A DNA stretch of 64,000 bases from Arctopsyche grandis (lineage: Eukaryota > Arthropoda > Insecta > Trichoptera > Hydropsychidae): contig NC_135365.1 of assembly GCF_051622035.1 (NCBI RefSeq), positions 14,426,001-14,490,000 of the forward strand. Direction: 5' to 3'. Both the position numbers and the translations under genes were made by a program. The notes below the pieces were generated by a model. The model was not told the DNA's origin, searched no databases, and saw only the letters and a list, made by a program, of their open reading frames with translations. Below, one piece after another: positions 25,733 through 35,938 of the stretch. The first letter of the stretch is position 1. The number at the start of each line of letters is the position of its first letter.

Positions 25733-25901
25733 ACTAGTCACAGGACAACCGGTCGCTCTAGATCGGTCACACGTGATCACCCGCCACACTAAAACTGGTT
25801 GACCGATTTTAGGGTGTGACCAGTTTTAGTGTGACGGGTGATCACGTGTGACCGATCTAGAGCGACCGGTTGTCCTGTGACCGGTTCACACTTGACTAGT
25901 A
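25733..25901. mobile_element. Hairpin MITE
   Basis: Arms of about 66 bp (ACTAGTCACAGGACAACCGG through AAAACTGGT) are almost perfectly inverted around a spacer of about 20 bp. The element is nearly all palindrome. Outer ACTAGT copies flank it. Confidence 0.8.
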
Positions 25902-25909
25902 ATCACCGA

Positions 25910-26614
25910 ACCTTTTCAACGCATCAAAATTGATATGAAGGTGCAGCAATACACACACCAATTCGATAAAAATCAAAAATGTTTCGAAAGTTTTCGATAA
26001 AAATCAAAAATGAGAACTGCTTATGTTGCGAGTTGCACGTGTTATATCAATTGAGGGTTTTAAAAACTTGACAAAAATAAAATCACATTTTATATAAATA
26101 ACATTTATTTCCATTAGAAAAATGTTTTGGAATATTGCGTGTATATAAATTTATAAAATAGCCAACATTTTATAAAATAAACTGATAATTTAGAATTTAT
26201 AACCACTTGATTATCTGTACAGAATTAAATTAATGATACTTTCACATACAATTACATGCATATAATAAATGTATTAAAGTACTTTTGACACCTTACTAAA
26301 TTGTTAATTTGATTAAGAAAGTGTTATGTACATTTTTAGCATATTTAAATTAAAATGCTGTTTAACTTAAACGCAATCGACATCATTACATTTGCATGCA
26401 TATATTTTATCTGATGCTTCAAGTGTTTTACCGAAACTAAAATTACTGACAGTCAAATAGTGAACTACTGTTAAACATTATTAGCATTGTATGAATAACC
26501 ACAGTTACATAAAAAAAAAGAAAATAATTTCAAACATAATACCAAAACAATTACACTTAATTTCAATCCTTAATTTTGAATACATACATACATATTTCTT
26601 AAATGTAATATCAC
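25910..26614. other. DHDDS 3' flank, no gene seen
   Basis: AT-rich DNA downstream of the DHDDS stop codon; likely holds its 3' UTR. A GTTTTCGATAAAAATCAAAAATG motif is repeated near 25960-26010. Confidence 0.45.
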
Positions 26615-28550
26615 TTAACAAGCTTGAGCATATTTTTCTAATAGTTTCCATTTGGCTCTATTAACTTCACTCAGAAAGTTTAGTTGTCGGTCATTGTCTT
26701 CATTGTTTTGGATGCACTCGTCCCGTGAAACTCTTTGATAATAAATTATAGCTGATAATAGATGCCATATCTTAAATTCAGGCCAAAGAACATTTGTGAA
26801 ATAAAGACAAGTATTTGATACCTAAAATAAAAAATCACAAATGAAAAAATGTAAGTTCGAAATTATAAAATTCCATGATCATAAAATGTTACATGTGATT
26901 TACCTGCCAGATCAAAAAATCTGAAAGCCTAACTTCACCTGACGTTCTAACAAGTAGATCTGGAGGAGATAGTTGCATTGTTTTATCCATCAACTCTTCT
27001 GTTATATCTTCTGTCGATATTAAGCCATCTTTTACACCCCTGACGATATCACCCACTGCGGTTGCAATTTCATCTCGGCCTAAGATTTTTAAATAAAAAA
27101 TTATGAAAAAAAAAACGCTTATTAATGTTATAAATATACGTAAATACATACCAGTATAGGCAAATGCCACATTTAGAGTAGCTTTATCATTATCCTTGGT
27201 GAGTATCATTGCTTTGGCAATCAAAGATCTCAATTTAGCGGGTAAAAGCGAAAGTTTTCCAACTACTCTGACGCAAACACCTCTCTCCATTAGAAGATCA
27301 CTAATAAGCAAAAAACAAATAATTTTAAAAATGTTGCAGCATCCCACAGTCAATGTGATTTTTAAAAGTAACAACAGACCTTTCATCTAATAATCTCTGA
27401 AATTTTTCAGTAGCCAATGTCATCAAAGTTTCTAATTCTTCGTCACTGCGTTTGAAATTTTCTATACTGAATGCATATACTGTAACTTCTGGTATACCAA
27501 GATCAAGACACCACTAAAAACAAATAGCGTTGAATATTAAGAATTGATACTTAAAATCATAAATTAAGTTTTATATCTCAAATTTAATTATTGAAAAGCT
27601 TTTAATTCTGACACCGGTTACACTGAGCAACAAAAAATCACGTTTTTGAGTTACCAGAGCGGAGACTAACCAATCTTTACTAAGTTTGACCCACTGAATT
27701 CGAATATGATATTGATTTTTGTTGGTGGGTGATCGTTTACGAGATATGAGCGTTTAAAAAAATCCGCGATTTTTACAGTTTTTTGGCTTTTGCGGTCTTT
27801 AACTCAAAATTTAGGATTGTTACGCTCAAAGTGAGTATTGGAATCAATAGTCAGATATTTTTCCTATTAATTGTTATATTTCATTGCTTTAAAATACTTC
27901 TAATTAATTGTCTAGCAAATTTTAAAAGTCAAAAATATATTTTTTTTTACGGATTTTTTCATTTATTTGGCAATTTTTTTTATTTCACCACGTTTATAAG
28001 AATTGGTTTTCAATCTTAATATTTTTTTTTATCTAAACGTACTAACTAAACCGGTAATTGCAATTTAAATGCTTTCGTTGTATGTATGGTTGTATCGCGT
28101 AATATGTTAGGGCAAGCGAGATGGCATATAATCCACCTCACAGAGTACAGCGGTCGGACTACTTTTTAAACGCTCATATCTCGTAAACGATCACCCACCA
28201 ACAAAAATCAATATCATATTCGAATTCGGTGGGTCAAACTTAGTAAAGATTGACTAGTCTCCGCTCTGGTATTTTTTTTTGTTGCTCAGTGTTATTAAAA
28301 CCATCCTATAAAGATATTAGTAATACAAAATTTACATTGAAAATTAAATGTAAAATCTAACTTGTAACGCTTCAGCCAACTTTTCAAATCCTTGAGAATG
28401 ACCTTCGCATTTAAGAATATTATTCTTCTTGGCAAATCTTCTGTTTCCATCCATTATAAAAGCGATGTGTCTCGGAACTTTGCCTGTTTTAACGACTTTG
28501 ACACAAAATAATTGTACCCATGATAGGGCATTCTCTTTGATCCACGACAT
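26615..28550 (-). CDS. DHDDS: Dehydrodolichyl diphosphate synthase catalytic subunit
   Basis: cis-Prenyltransferase that adds isopentenyl units to farnesyl diphosphate to make the dolichol precursor at the ER; in animals it works with NUS1/NgBR. Exons in coding order: 28550-28362, 27513-27380, 27300-27152, 27079-26904 and 26821-26615; all phases agree and give 284 residues. [15 protein letters not shown] holds the catalytic Asp34 and the DGNRR diphosphate motif. [18 protein letters not shown] and [15 protein letters not shown] (202-216) complete the conserved set. It is shorter than the human protein of about 333 residues because the C-terminal helical tail is reduced. Intron 1 contains the 27620-28292 transposon. 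It is divergently oriented to NUP93, about 1.4 kb apart. Confidence 0.95.
27620..28292 (+). mobile_element. Non-autonomous DNA transposon with long TIRs, copy 1
   Basis: ACACTGAGCAACAAAAAA at the left is inverted at the right (TTGTTGCTCAGTGT). The arms extend over 100 bp through ACCAGAGCGGAGACTA, AGTTTGACCCAC and CGTTTACGAGATATGAGCG. An internal 78-residue hydrophobic frame (27783-28019, beginning [10 protein letters not shown]) is also found in copy 2 but has no known domain. It sits in DHDDS intron 1. Confidence 0.75.
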
Positions 28551-29022
28551 CGTGGAGAGACAATTCTAATCGTAAATTTATCTTTTAGCAATTGAATGCA
28601 ACGCAAGCAAAAATTCAACTCACGACTACGCGGCACATGACATCTGTCAAACTGTATATCTCATCAGGCATACCAACACAAAGTGCCCAGATATTCTACC
28701 GCTATTTATTGTAGGCAGCTTTCAAGCGTCGTTAGTCACTTTCAGACATTTTTTCACTTTAACTGACGCGATCACCGATATTTCTAATCATCAAACATTA
28801 GATTTTGGCCAGATTGGTAACACATTATATAAACTAAATAAAATTTAAAAGCTAGTGGAAATATAACAAACGTTATTTTCTTCCGCTATCACCCTAAACA
28901 CGTATTATTAAACATGTATTAAAATTTACTATTTTACTTACCTAAACATGAACTATTCTTTAATTATTCAGAGGGAAAATTTAAGTCCCCCCGATACATA
29001 GAAAATATTCAGTACTCATATC
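28551..29022. promoter_or_regulatory. DHDDS 5' flank (left part of divergent DHDDS/NUP93 interval)
   Basis: No coding sequence. It must contain the DHDDS transcription start, since the ATG is at 28550 on the minus strand. No TATA box or other element can be assigned with confidence. Confidence 0.4.
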
Positions 29023-29265
29023 CAGGCGCGGCTCGTGCATAGGAACTGCGGCGCTGCAGCATCCCCAGAAAAATTACAAAAAAAATCGCATTTACAACTT
29101 GTATTTAGATATATTTGACATACTCATTGATAATAATTATGTCAAATATCTAATCATTCTTATTTAAATTATATTCACAAGTTGTAAATGTATACCAATG
29201 TGATTTTTTTGTATTTTTTCTGAGGGTGCTGCAGCGCCGCAGTTCCTATGCACGAGCCGCGCCTG
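29023..29265. mobile_element. MITE with about 40-bp inverted ends
   Basis: CAGGCGCGGCTCGTGCATAG at the left is matched in inverse at the right, continuing through GAACTGCGGCGCTGCAGC. Inner inverted CAAGTTGTAAATG/CATTTACAACTTG motifs are present. It lies between the divergent DHDDS and NUP93 genes. Confidence 0.8.
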
Positions 29266-29924
29266 CTAATATCTATTGATTTCGTACTAATAATTGCTAT
29301 TAATATCTCATTCTCTTTTTGTTTGAAAAATAATTTCAAGTTTATAAATTATAATAATTCCATGAAAAATATTTATAAAGCAGTTACTCAGTTAGGCCCG
29401 CGAAATGCCCATATTTTTTATTCTACTCTCACCTGGCTCCAGCCTTTTCTATTTAATAAATATATGCATCAACTAATCAACTTTTACGTGATTATGGATT
29501 AAAATAATAACAACGAAATATAAAAGATTTGACGAAAATTTCTGAGATGACTTAAGACTCCAATGTTGACTAACTGAGTTTCATTCATAAAATTTTCATA
29601 TTTAATTGTATGGATGGTTAGAGTAGAAGGTATTTCAGAAAAAAAATGGAAATTTATTTTATATTATTCGGTATTTCAATTGACCATCTTCGGACAGCTT
29701 TAGGCCAAAACTGTATAATGCTAGCGCGCGTTGTGTCGGCTGTCATTCAGTATAACCTTACTCCCTTCTTTTAAATATTTGTTTATCAGTCACCTTTTCC
29801 AGACGCGTCAGTTTATAATTAGTATTGCTTTATTTCAGGTAATAATTACAGTATATGTATATGACGTATGTATTTGGAATATGTGTTGACATTAAATGTA
29901 TATTTGTGTTACAGTGAAATCAAA
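29266..29924 (+). promoter_or_regulatory. NUP93 5' flank with probable untranslated exon
   Basis: A likely 5' UTR exon ends at 29838 with TTTCAG|GTAATA. An acceptor (GTTACAG) at 29914 precedes the start codon by ten bases. Upstream sequence includes a GC-richer patch at 29720-29745. No other gene seen. Confidence 0.45.
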
Positions 29925-32900
29925 ATGAGTGACGCAGACTTTAGCTCTCTTTTGCATGCAGCCGAACAGCTAGCGACCGATGTTGAAGGTAACGAAGAAT
30001 TACCTAGAGTCGAAAGATCGCTGGGACAGGTGTTGGAAGCTTCTCAGGAACTCTATTCAAGAGTCACCCAAACCGGAGCTCATGATATTCAAGCGTATGA
30101 CTATTATATTTTTATTTAGTATTACCATTTTGGACACACATTTGTATGCTTTTAATTTATAATGGAAATTTTATGTTTATGTTTTCCAATATTTGCTGAC
30201 CTTACTTTCACCATTACCAAATATTCAACCTTACATGTTTTTCCATTTCTTCTTGTAGTCATTTACTTCTTGGATCTAAAGGAATTGACCTACCTCAAAT
30301 TTCTCAGAAACTTGAAACTCTTAGTGCAAGAAGAACTTTCGAACCTTTGCATCCAATTGCCGATTCTGACATTGAAAGCTTCCTTAGAAATGAAAGGGAA
30401 AATGCTATACTTTCATTGATCGATGATGTTAACAAATCAGTAAGTTTTTTTTCATGTTGTACATATATCATAATTTTGAAGCTTCCTCTAACATTTTGAA
30501 TAAATATTTTAGTCACTGCAAACAATCGAAGATCACAAATGGGAACACATGGTTTCCGAATGGAACCAAGAAAAGATCAAACTGATGAATGCTTTAATTG
30601 GCACATCTCAAAATTGGTTGGATTTAAAAAGTGCACCTGAAGTGTCTATGATGGTAGACGCTTCTAAGAAAGTTGGTCCTTCAATGTTGGACAATCAAGA
30701 AATGGCTTACGCTAAACAAGTACATCAACACAATAAAATTGTTATGCAAGGAGCTAAGAGGCCATCATTGGTCCAAAAGTTTTCAATCGTTGCTGATGAA
30801 TTCAATGATCAGGCATGTTCCAAATTTATAGTACAATATAATTCTTTAATACAGGAAAATCATATTACCATAAGTGATGTTCTTGAGGATAGGGATAGGA
30901 CTATTGACTAAAATCTACTTGCATAAATTACTTATACATACATACTTTTGTAATGATTATTTTCTTTCATATTTATTACAGAAAGTAAAAGAAATGTGGG
31001 GTATTATTAAGGCAATGTCTAATAATTTACCCATAGTGCATAATGATGATCCATTGAAATGCCGATCTACTCCAGCTGTACAAAAAGCTCTTGTATCCCA
31101 AGCTCGGAATTACTTACAACAAGGGTATTCAAATTAATCAGATACATAATTGTTATATATCCTTTAAAACACTAAAAACTATTAACACTCAATTAATTGT
31201 ATTTAATGTGTTTAGATATAAAACATACATGAAGAGCATTGTAATGGATAATCTCCAAAATGCACAACGGGGTGGAATTCCTGGAACTTATCCGCTAGTT
31301 CGTGGTTTTGTTAGTCTTCGAATGCAAGGACAATCCTTATTTGGCTTGATGGATGGCCAAATTGATGGACGTCCACTGTGGCCTATGATCTATTATTGTT
31401 TGCGTAGTGGGGACTTAGAAGCTGCACTGCACTGCATAAGACAAGCTGGGTAAGCTGAAATCATTCATTCGCTTAAACAAAATAATTTTATTGTAATACT
31501 ATATGTATTTTTTAGGCCTGGCTTTGAAGATTTCATCGATATCCTTGAAGAACTCATAAAAAATCCTGGACACCCATTGAGTAACAAATTACAAACTGCT
31601 ATCAATTTTCAATATAGGAGAAATATCAGAAATGCAACAGATCCTTATAAGAGAATCGTAATCGTTTTTTAAAAATTAGAAATATGTACATGTTATTCTA
31701 GAATGTTTATTTTAAATGATATTATTTCGCTTTTTACCTAGGTCTACTGTATTTTGGGATGTTGTGATATAACTGATGAGCATCCAGATGTAGCAAAAAC
31801 AGCTGACGACTATCTGTGGTTGAAATTGTCTCTAATTAAAACTGAGAATACTTCAAATGATACTGAATGTTTAACATATCCAGGTCTTCAAAAAACTATC
31901 CTCGAAGAATATGGTATCTTAATTTAAAAACTATTTATATATGTGTAATTTAAGTGTAGTATTATACGACTATTATTTTTTTGTTATTTTCTAGGTGAAA
32001 CTCATTATAGAGCATATGAACAGCCTCTTGTTTACTTTCAACTTTTGTCCCTCACTGGACAGTTCGAACCAGCCATTGAATTTTTATCGCGTATTCCAAA
32101 GTATAATTCATAATTTTATATTCACATATTACATATATTACATATAATTCATAATTTTACAATTTTTTGTAGGTATCAAGTTCATGCTGTACATATGGCT
32201 ATAGCATTAAATGAGCTGTATTTGTTAGGTGGACCGAGAACTGTACAAGCCCCCTTAAGTAATTTTTGCAACTATTAATGAAATGCTTCTAAACTTGTAC
32301 ATACATACACGAGTTACTTTAAAAATATACTTGGATTTTAGTTTCAGTCGACATTGAAGATCCAGTTCCATTGAGGAGATTGAACTTGGCTCGTCTCATC
32401 TTATTATATGTCAGAAGGTTTGAAGTCACAGATCCAGCCGAAGCCTTACAGTATTTTTATTTTCTAAGGTCTTACTTTTTGATAATTTCAATAATAATAA
32501 TATTAAAATGTACATTATTATAATTTTCTAATTGTTTATTTTATTTCTAGAAATATGAAGGATGCAAATGGCAAAAACTTATTTATGGTTTGCGTCAGTG
32601 ATTTGGCTTTGGAATGCAGAGACTATGATGCATTATTTGGCCGGATAGATCCAATGACTGGTATTAAAACACGAGGTCTAATTGATCAATTTAATTCATC
32701 ATTCATAGACTGCAAGGTAATATACTAGTCATATGTGAAATATGTAATATAGTTATTTTAAATCTGTGTTTAAAACTAAAATCCTTCCAGCTCATTGCTG
32801 CTAATGTCGCAGATGAACTTGTAAAAAAAGGATTATTTGAAGATGCCATTAATATGTACGATACTTCTGGTGTAAGTTAATGTTGAAAATTTTTAAGTTT

Positions 32901-33656
32901 TAATTTAGATTATAAAGAAAATTAATTTTTTGTGCGATTTCAGAACACTGAAAAAGTATTTGAAATATGTTGTACATTATTGAGTCAAGTTGCAAGTGAA
33001 TCGAAACGTCCAGGCTCACTCCGAGAACGTATAACACAAATATGCCACAATTTAAGAGAGCGCCATGTCAATACACCGTTACCCAATCAAATTCAGCAAA
33101 CTTTCACAATTTTAAATGATTTGATTATATTTTTCGATCAGTACCATGCAAAAAATTACATGGGAGCACTTGAAGTAGGTTTTTTTCATGTTTTATTTTT
33201 TAATATTAATGATGTCATAACTTTATAATGTCAATTTTTGTACATATTTATATCAGGCTTTATCATCGTGTAAGATCATTCCTCTCAGTTCTGAAGAAGA
33301 ACATGAACGTGTGGCAACCTTTAAAAGATTAAGTGGAGAAATTTGCAAAGTTATGCCAGATATTTTACTCGCAGCGATGACAATACTTTTCAATAAATAT
33401 CAGAATTTAAGAGGTCAAGACCAAATGGCCCATATGACTGCTGAGGGAAAAGATAAAGTATGTTTAACTATAACTGTTAAAATGTAAATTTATTTTGATC
33501 TTCAAAAATTTTTATTGTTTGCCTTTATAATTTCAGCAAGTTGAATTTCTCCGAGAACAGGCTGAAGCTATAACGAGTTTTGCCGGTAATATCCCGTTTA
33601 GAATGCCTGGTGATACTTACAGTCAATTAACTCAGATGCAAATACTGATGCATTAA
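29925..33656 (+). CDS. Nup93: Nuclear pore scaffold protein Nup93
   Basis: Inner-ring scaffold nucleoporin that anchors Nup205/188/155 and the central channel. Exons: 29925-30094, 30259-30439, 30513-30812, 30982-31124, 31216-31449, 31516-31657, 31742-31913, 31995-32100, 32173-32258, 32342-32468, 32551-32716, 32791-32871, 32944-33174, 33257-33457 and 33537-33656. All phases agree. The product is 819 residues, the same as human NUP93 as I recall it. Landmarks: [14 protein letters not shown] at the N-terminus, [54 protein letters not shown] and the C-terminal [13 protein letters not shown]. Intron 3 needs a GC donor (CAG|GCATGT at 30813). Reading on instead adds about 33 unrelated residues and stops. 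Intron 9 has tandem acceptors 6 bp apart. Confidence 0.95.
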
Positions 33657-33706
33657 ATACTTTATATTTGTAAATTCTTTTAATACTTTAAATTTATTTT
33701 TTTGAT

Positions 33707-33712
33707 AATAAA
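33707..33712 (+). terminator. NUP93 polyadenylation signal
   Basis: AATAAA 51 bp after the NUP93 stop codon, the only good candidate before the ARL2BP coding region begins on the other strand. Confidence 0.6.
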
Positions 33713-33734
33713 ATCAATCACAAATTCAGTCTGA

Positions 33735-33740
33735 TTTATT
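33735..33740 (-). terminator. ARL2BP polyadenylation signal
   Basis: AATAAA on the minus strand lies only a few bases after the ARL2BP stop codon (33744-33746). Cleavage would fall inside the NUP93 3' UTR. Confidence 0.5.
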
Positions 33741-33743
33741 ATT

Positions 33744-34523
33744 TTATAATTTTGTTATGCATAAGTCTAAATTTAAATTGGCATATTGGCCCTCTTTCAT
33801 CTGAAAAAAATCAGTTAAATGTATAATTTTATAAATTTCATTCAAAATACTCTTAGAAAAGTCTTAAACTTACTTTTCTGTAATCCAGTATCATTTCTTT
33901 GAATCTTAAGAAATCTGACGATGTGAATAGAACATCAAACACCTCACCATCCAAGACATGTTTGTGCTTCCTATGAAGAAATATAATATTTTCTGGAGTG
34001 CCACATTTTATTGTTAAGGAATTTGTGGAAAAAATGAAAACTTACTCTAATTTTTCAGAGAATCGTTTCATAGAAAATGATGGAATCCTTTCAGTCAAAT
34101 GACAAGTTATATAGTTTTCTATCATACTTGTATATTCTTCAAAAATGTCTGTGTATATAAATTTATTCTCTTCTGTATTTTCAAAAGTCTTCCAATGTTT
34201 ATCCAAAAAGTTGAAAACAATTTTCTATGGTTAAATACATTTACGACATTTAAAATCATGAAACATATAATTTTAAATTCAAAAACACAAATCTTACATG
34301 AAAATTATTATCAATTAATATGTCTTCTATATGTCCAATTATGTAGTCAAACTCATTAGTTTGCTCATCATTTTGTTGAGCTGTATTACTACATACAAAA
34401 AAATAAATGATCAAAATATTAAAATGTTGTTTTGTTAACATAATATATAGAAATTGGATTATATGTGGATGATTTGATTGAAAATAGACATAAATATGAA
34501 ACCTACAAATCTTCCCCATCCAT
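33744..34523 (-). CDS. ARL2BP: ADP-ribosylation factor-like 2-binding protein (BART)
   Basis: Effector of the GTPases ARL2/ARL3, with roles at cilia, centrosome and mitochondria in animals. Exons in coding order: 34523-34507, 34388-34298, 34224-34046, 33970-33874 and 33800-33744; phases agree and give 146 residues. Conserved blocks: EFDYIIGHIEDILID, FLDKHWKTFENTEENKFIYT, FEEYTSMIENYI, RIPSF and FLRFKEMILDYR. The first coding exon is only 17 bases (MDGED plus two bases). Choosing the upstream ATG in the other frame hits a stop or loses phase. It converges on NUP93 with 87 bp between stop codons. Confidence 0.92.
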
Positions 34524-34794
34524 ATTTGTTGGATTTCCATAGCAACTGTTGTAAACACAACTGTATTTTATTTCCTTGTGATTTTCCCACGATTGCCAAC
34601 TTGTAGTATGTGCAATATACATATGTACATGTATAGTTTAATGCGATTTGAAGGCAGTTTATTTACAATCAAATTACGTACATATATGACATTGGTAGTA
34701 TAAAAATAAAATACATTTAAAATGTGCATATGATTTTGTATATAAACAATTGAGTCGTCTAGTTCCAAAACCCGGTATCTGCGTATTTTTATAT

Positions 34795-35360
34795 ATTTTT
34801 TTACGGATTTTTTCTCACCACCTCAATCCACCTACAGCGGTCGGACTACGTGCCATCTCGCTTGCCCTAACATATTACGCGATACAACCATATATACAAC
34901 GAAAGCATTTAAATTTCAATTACCGGTTTAGTTAGTACGTTTAGATAAAAAAAAATATTAAGATAGAAAACCAATCCTTATAAACGTGGTGAAATAAAAA
35001 ATTTGCCAAATAAATGAAAAATAGCACGGAAAAAAATCCGTAAAAAAAATATATTTTTGACTTTTAAAATTCACTATACAATTAATTAGAAGTATTTTAA
35101 AGCAATGAAATATAACAATTAATAGGAAAAATATCTGACTATTGATTCCAATACTCACTTTGAGCTTAACAATCCTAAATTTTGAGTTAAAGACCGCAAA
35201 AGCCAAAAAACTGTAAAAATTGCGGATTTTTTTAAACGCTCATATCTCGTAAACGATCACCCACCAACAAAAATCAATATCATATTCGAATTCAGTGGGT
35301 CAAACTTAGTAAAGATTGGCTAGTCTCCGCTTTGGTATTTTTTTTTTTGTTGCTCAGTGT
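34795..35360 (-). mobile_element. Non-autonomous DNA transposon, copy 2 (inverted, rearranged)
   Basis: Reverse-orientation relative of 27620-28292. The right TIR ends TTGCTCAGTGT at 35360, and the hydrophobic frame at 35206-34958 ([10 protein letters not shown]...) differs from copy 1 at only a few residues. The left TIR is missing. At 34830-34850 the segment ACAGCGGTCGGACTAC lies in the opposite relative orientation to copy 1, so the end has been rearranged. Confidence 0.7.
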
Positions 35361-35938
35361 TATCGAAGGGTTCTAATTCGAGCATGTCGAATGATTATGA
35401 TCGAGTTCCTTTGTTTCTATAAGAGCATTTAAAGGTCATCCATATACACGTGCTAGAGAAATAAGATCGAAGTTTTAGGAATATAGCCAGGGGTGATTTG
35501 AGGGTGGAGAACACCCGGGCGCCAAGCTCCACAAAAAAAATATATCGACAGCTTCCGTTAACCGATCACGAGCTCACAGGAATCCTCGAAAATATGATCT
35601 CATCATCAGGGTTATAGTGGGGCGGGCGCAATGCACCGGTGCTTATTTTTCAAATCGGAGCACGCCCCACCACTTGTTAAATGTAACATTGAAATGTGAA
35701 TAAATAGAACGCAAATTGAATGATGTTGTGAAGAGTGTGTGGCAACACTGGCCGCGGAGAGTGTAGTTCGCAGAATGACATTGTGTTTGTATCGGTGGAG
35801 ATGCGCCTCAGTTCGTGGGTGAGTGTCTCTGACGAGTAGAAGAGTTGACCGTAGAGTGACCGTAGAGCAGTCACGATGGTCGCGTTGAAGACTGGTTAGA
35901 GTGCAGAGTGTAGAGTGGAGAGAGTGGAGAACGGGGAG
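35361..35938 (+). promoter_or_regulatory. ATG9 5' flank
   Basis: No gene recognised. Becomes GC-richer from about 35600 toward the ATG9 start. GTGGGGCG at 35619 and CGCCCCACCAC at about 35663 form a small inverted pair. An antisense open frame here is a by-product of GC-rich ATG9 sequence. Confidence 0.4.
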
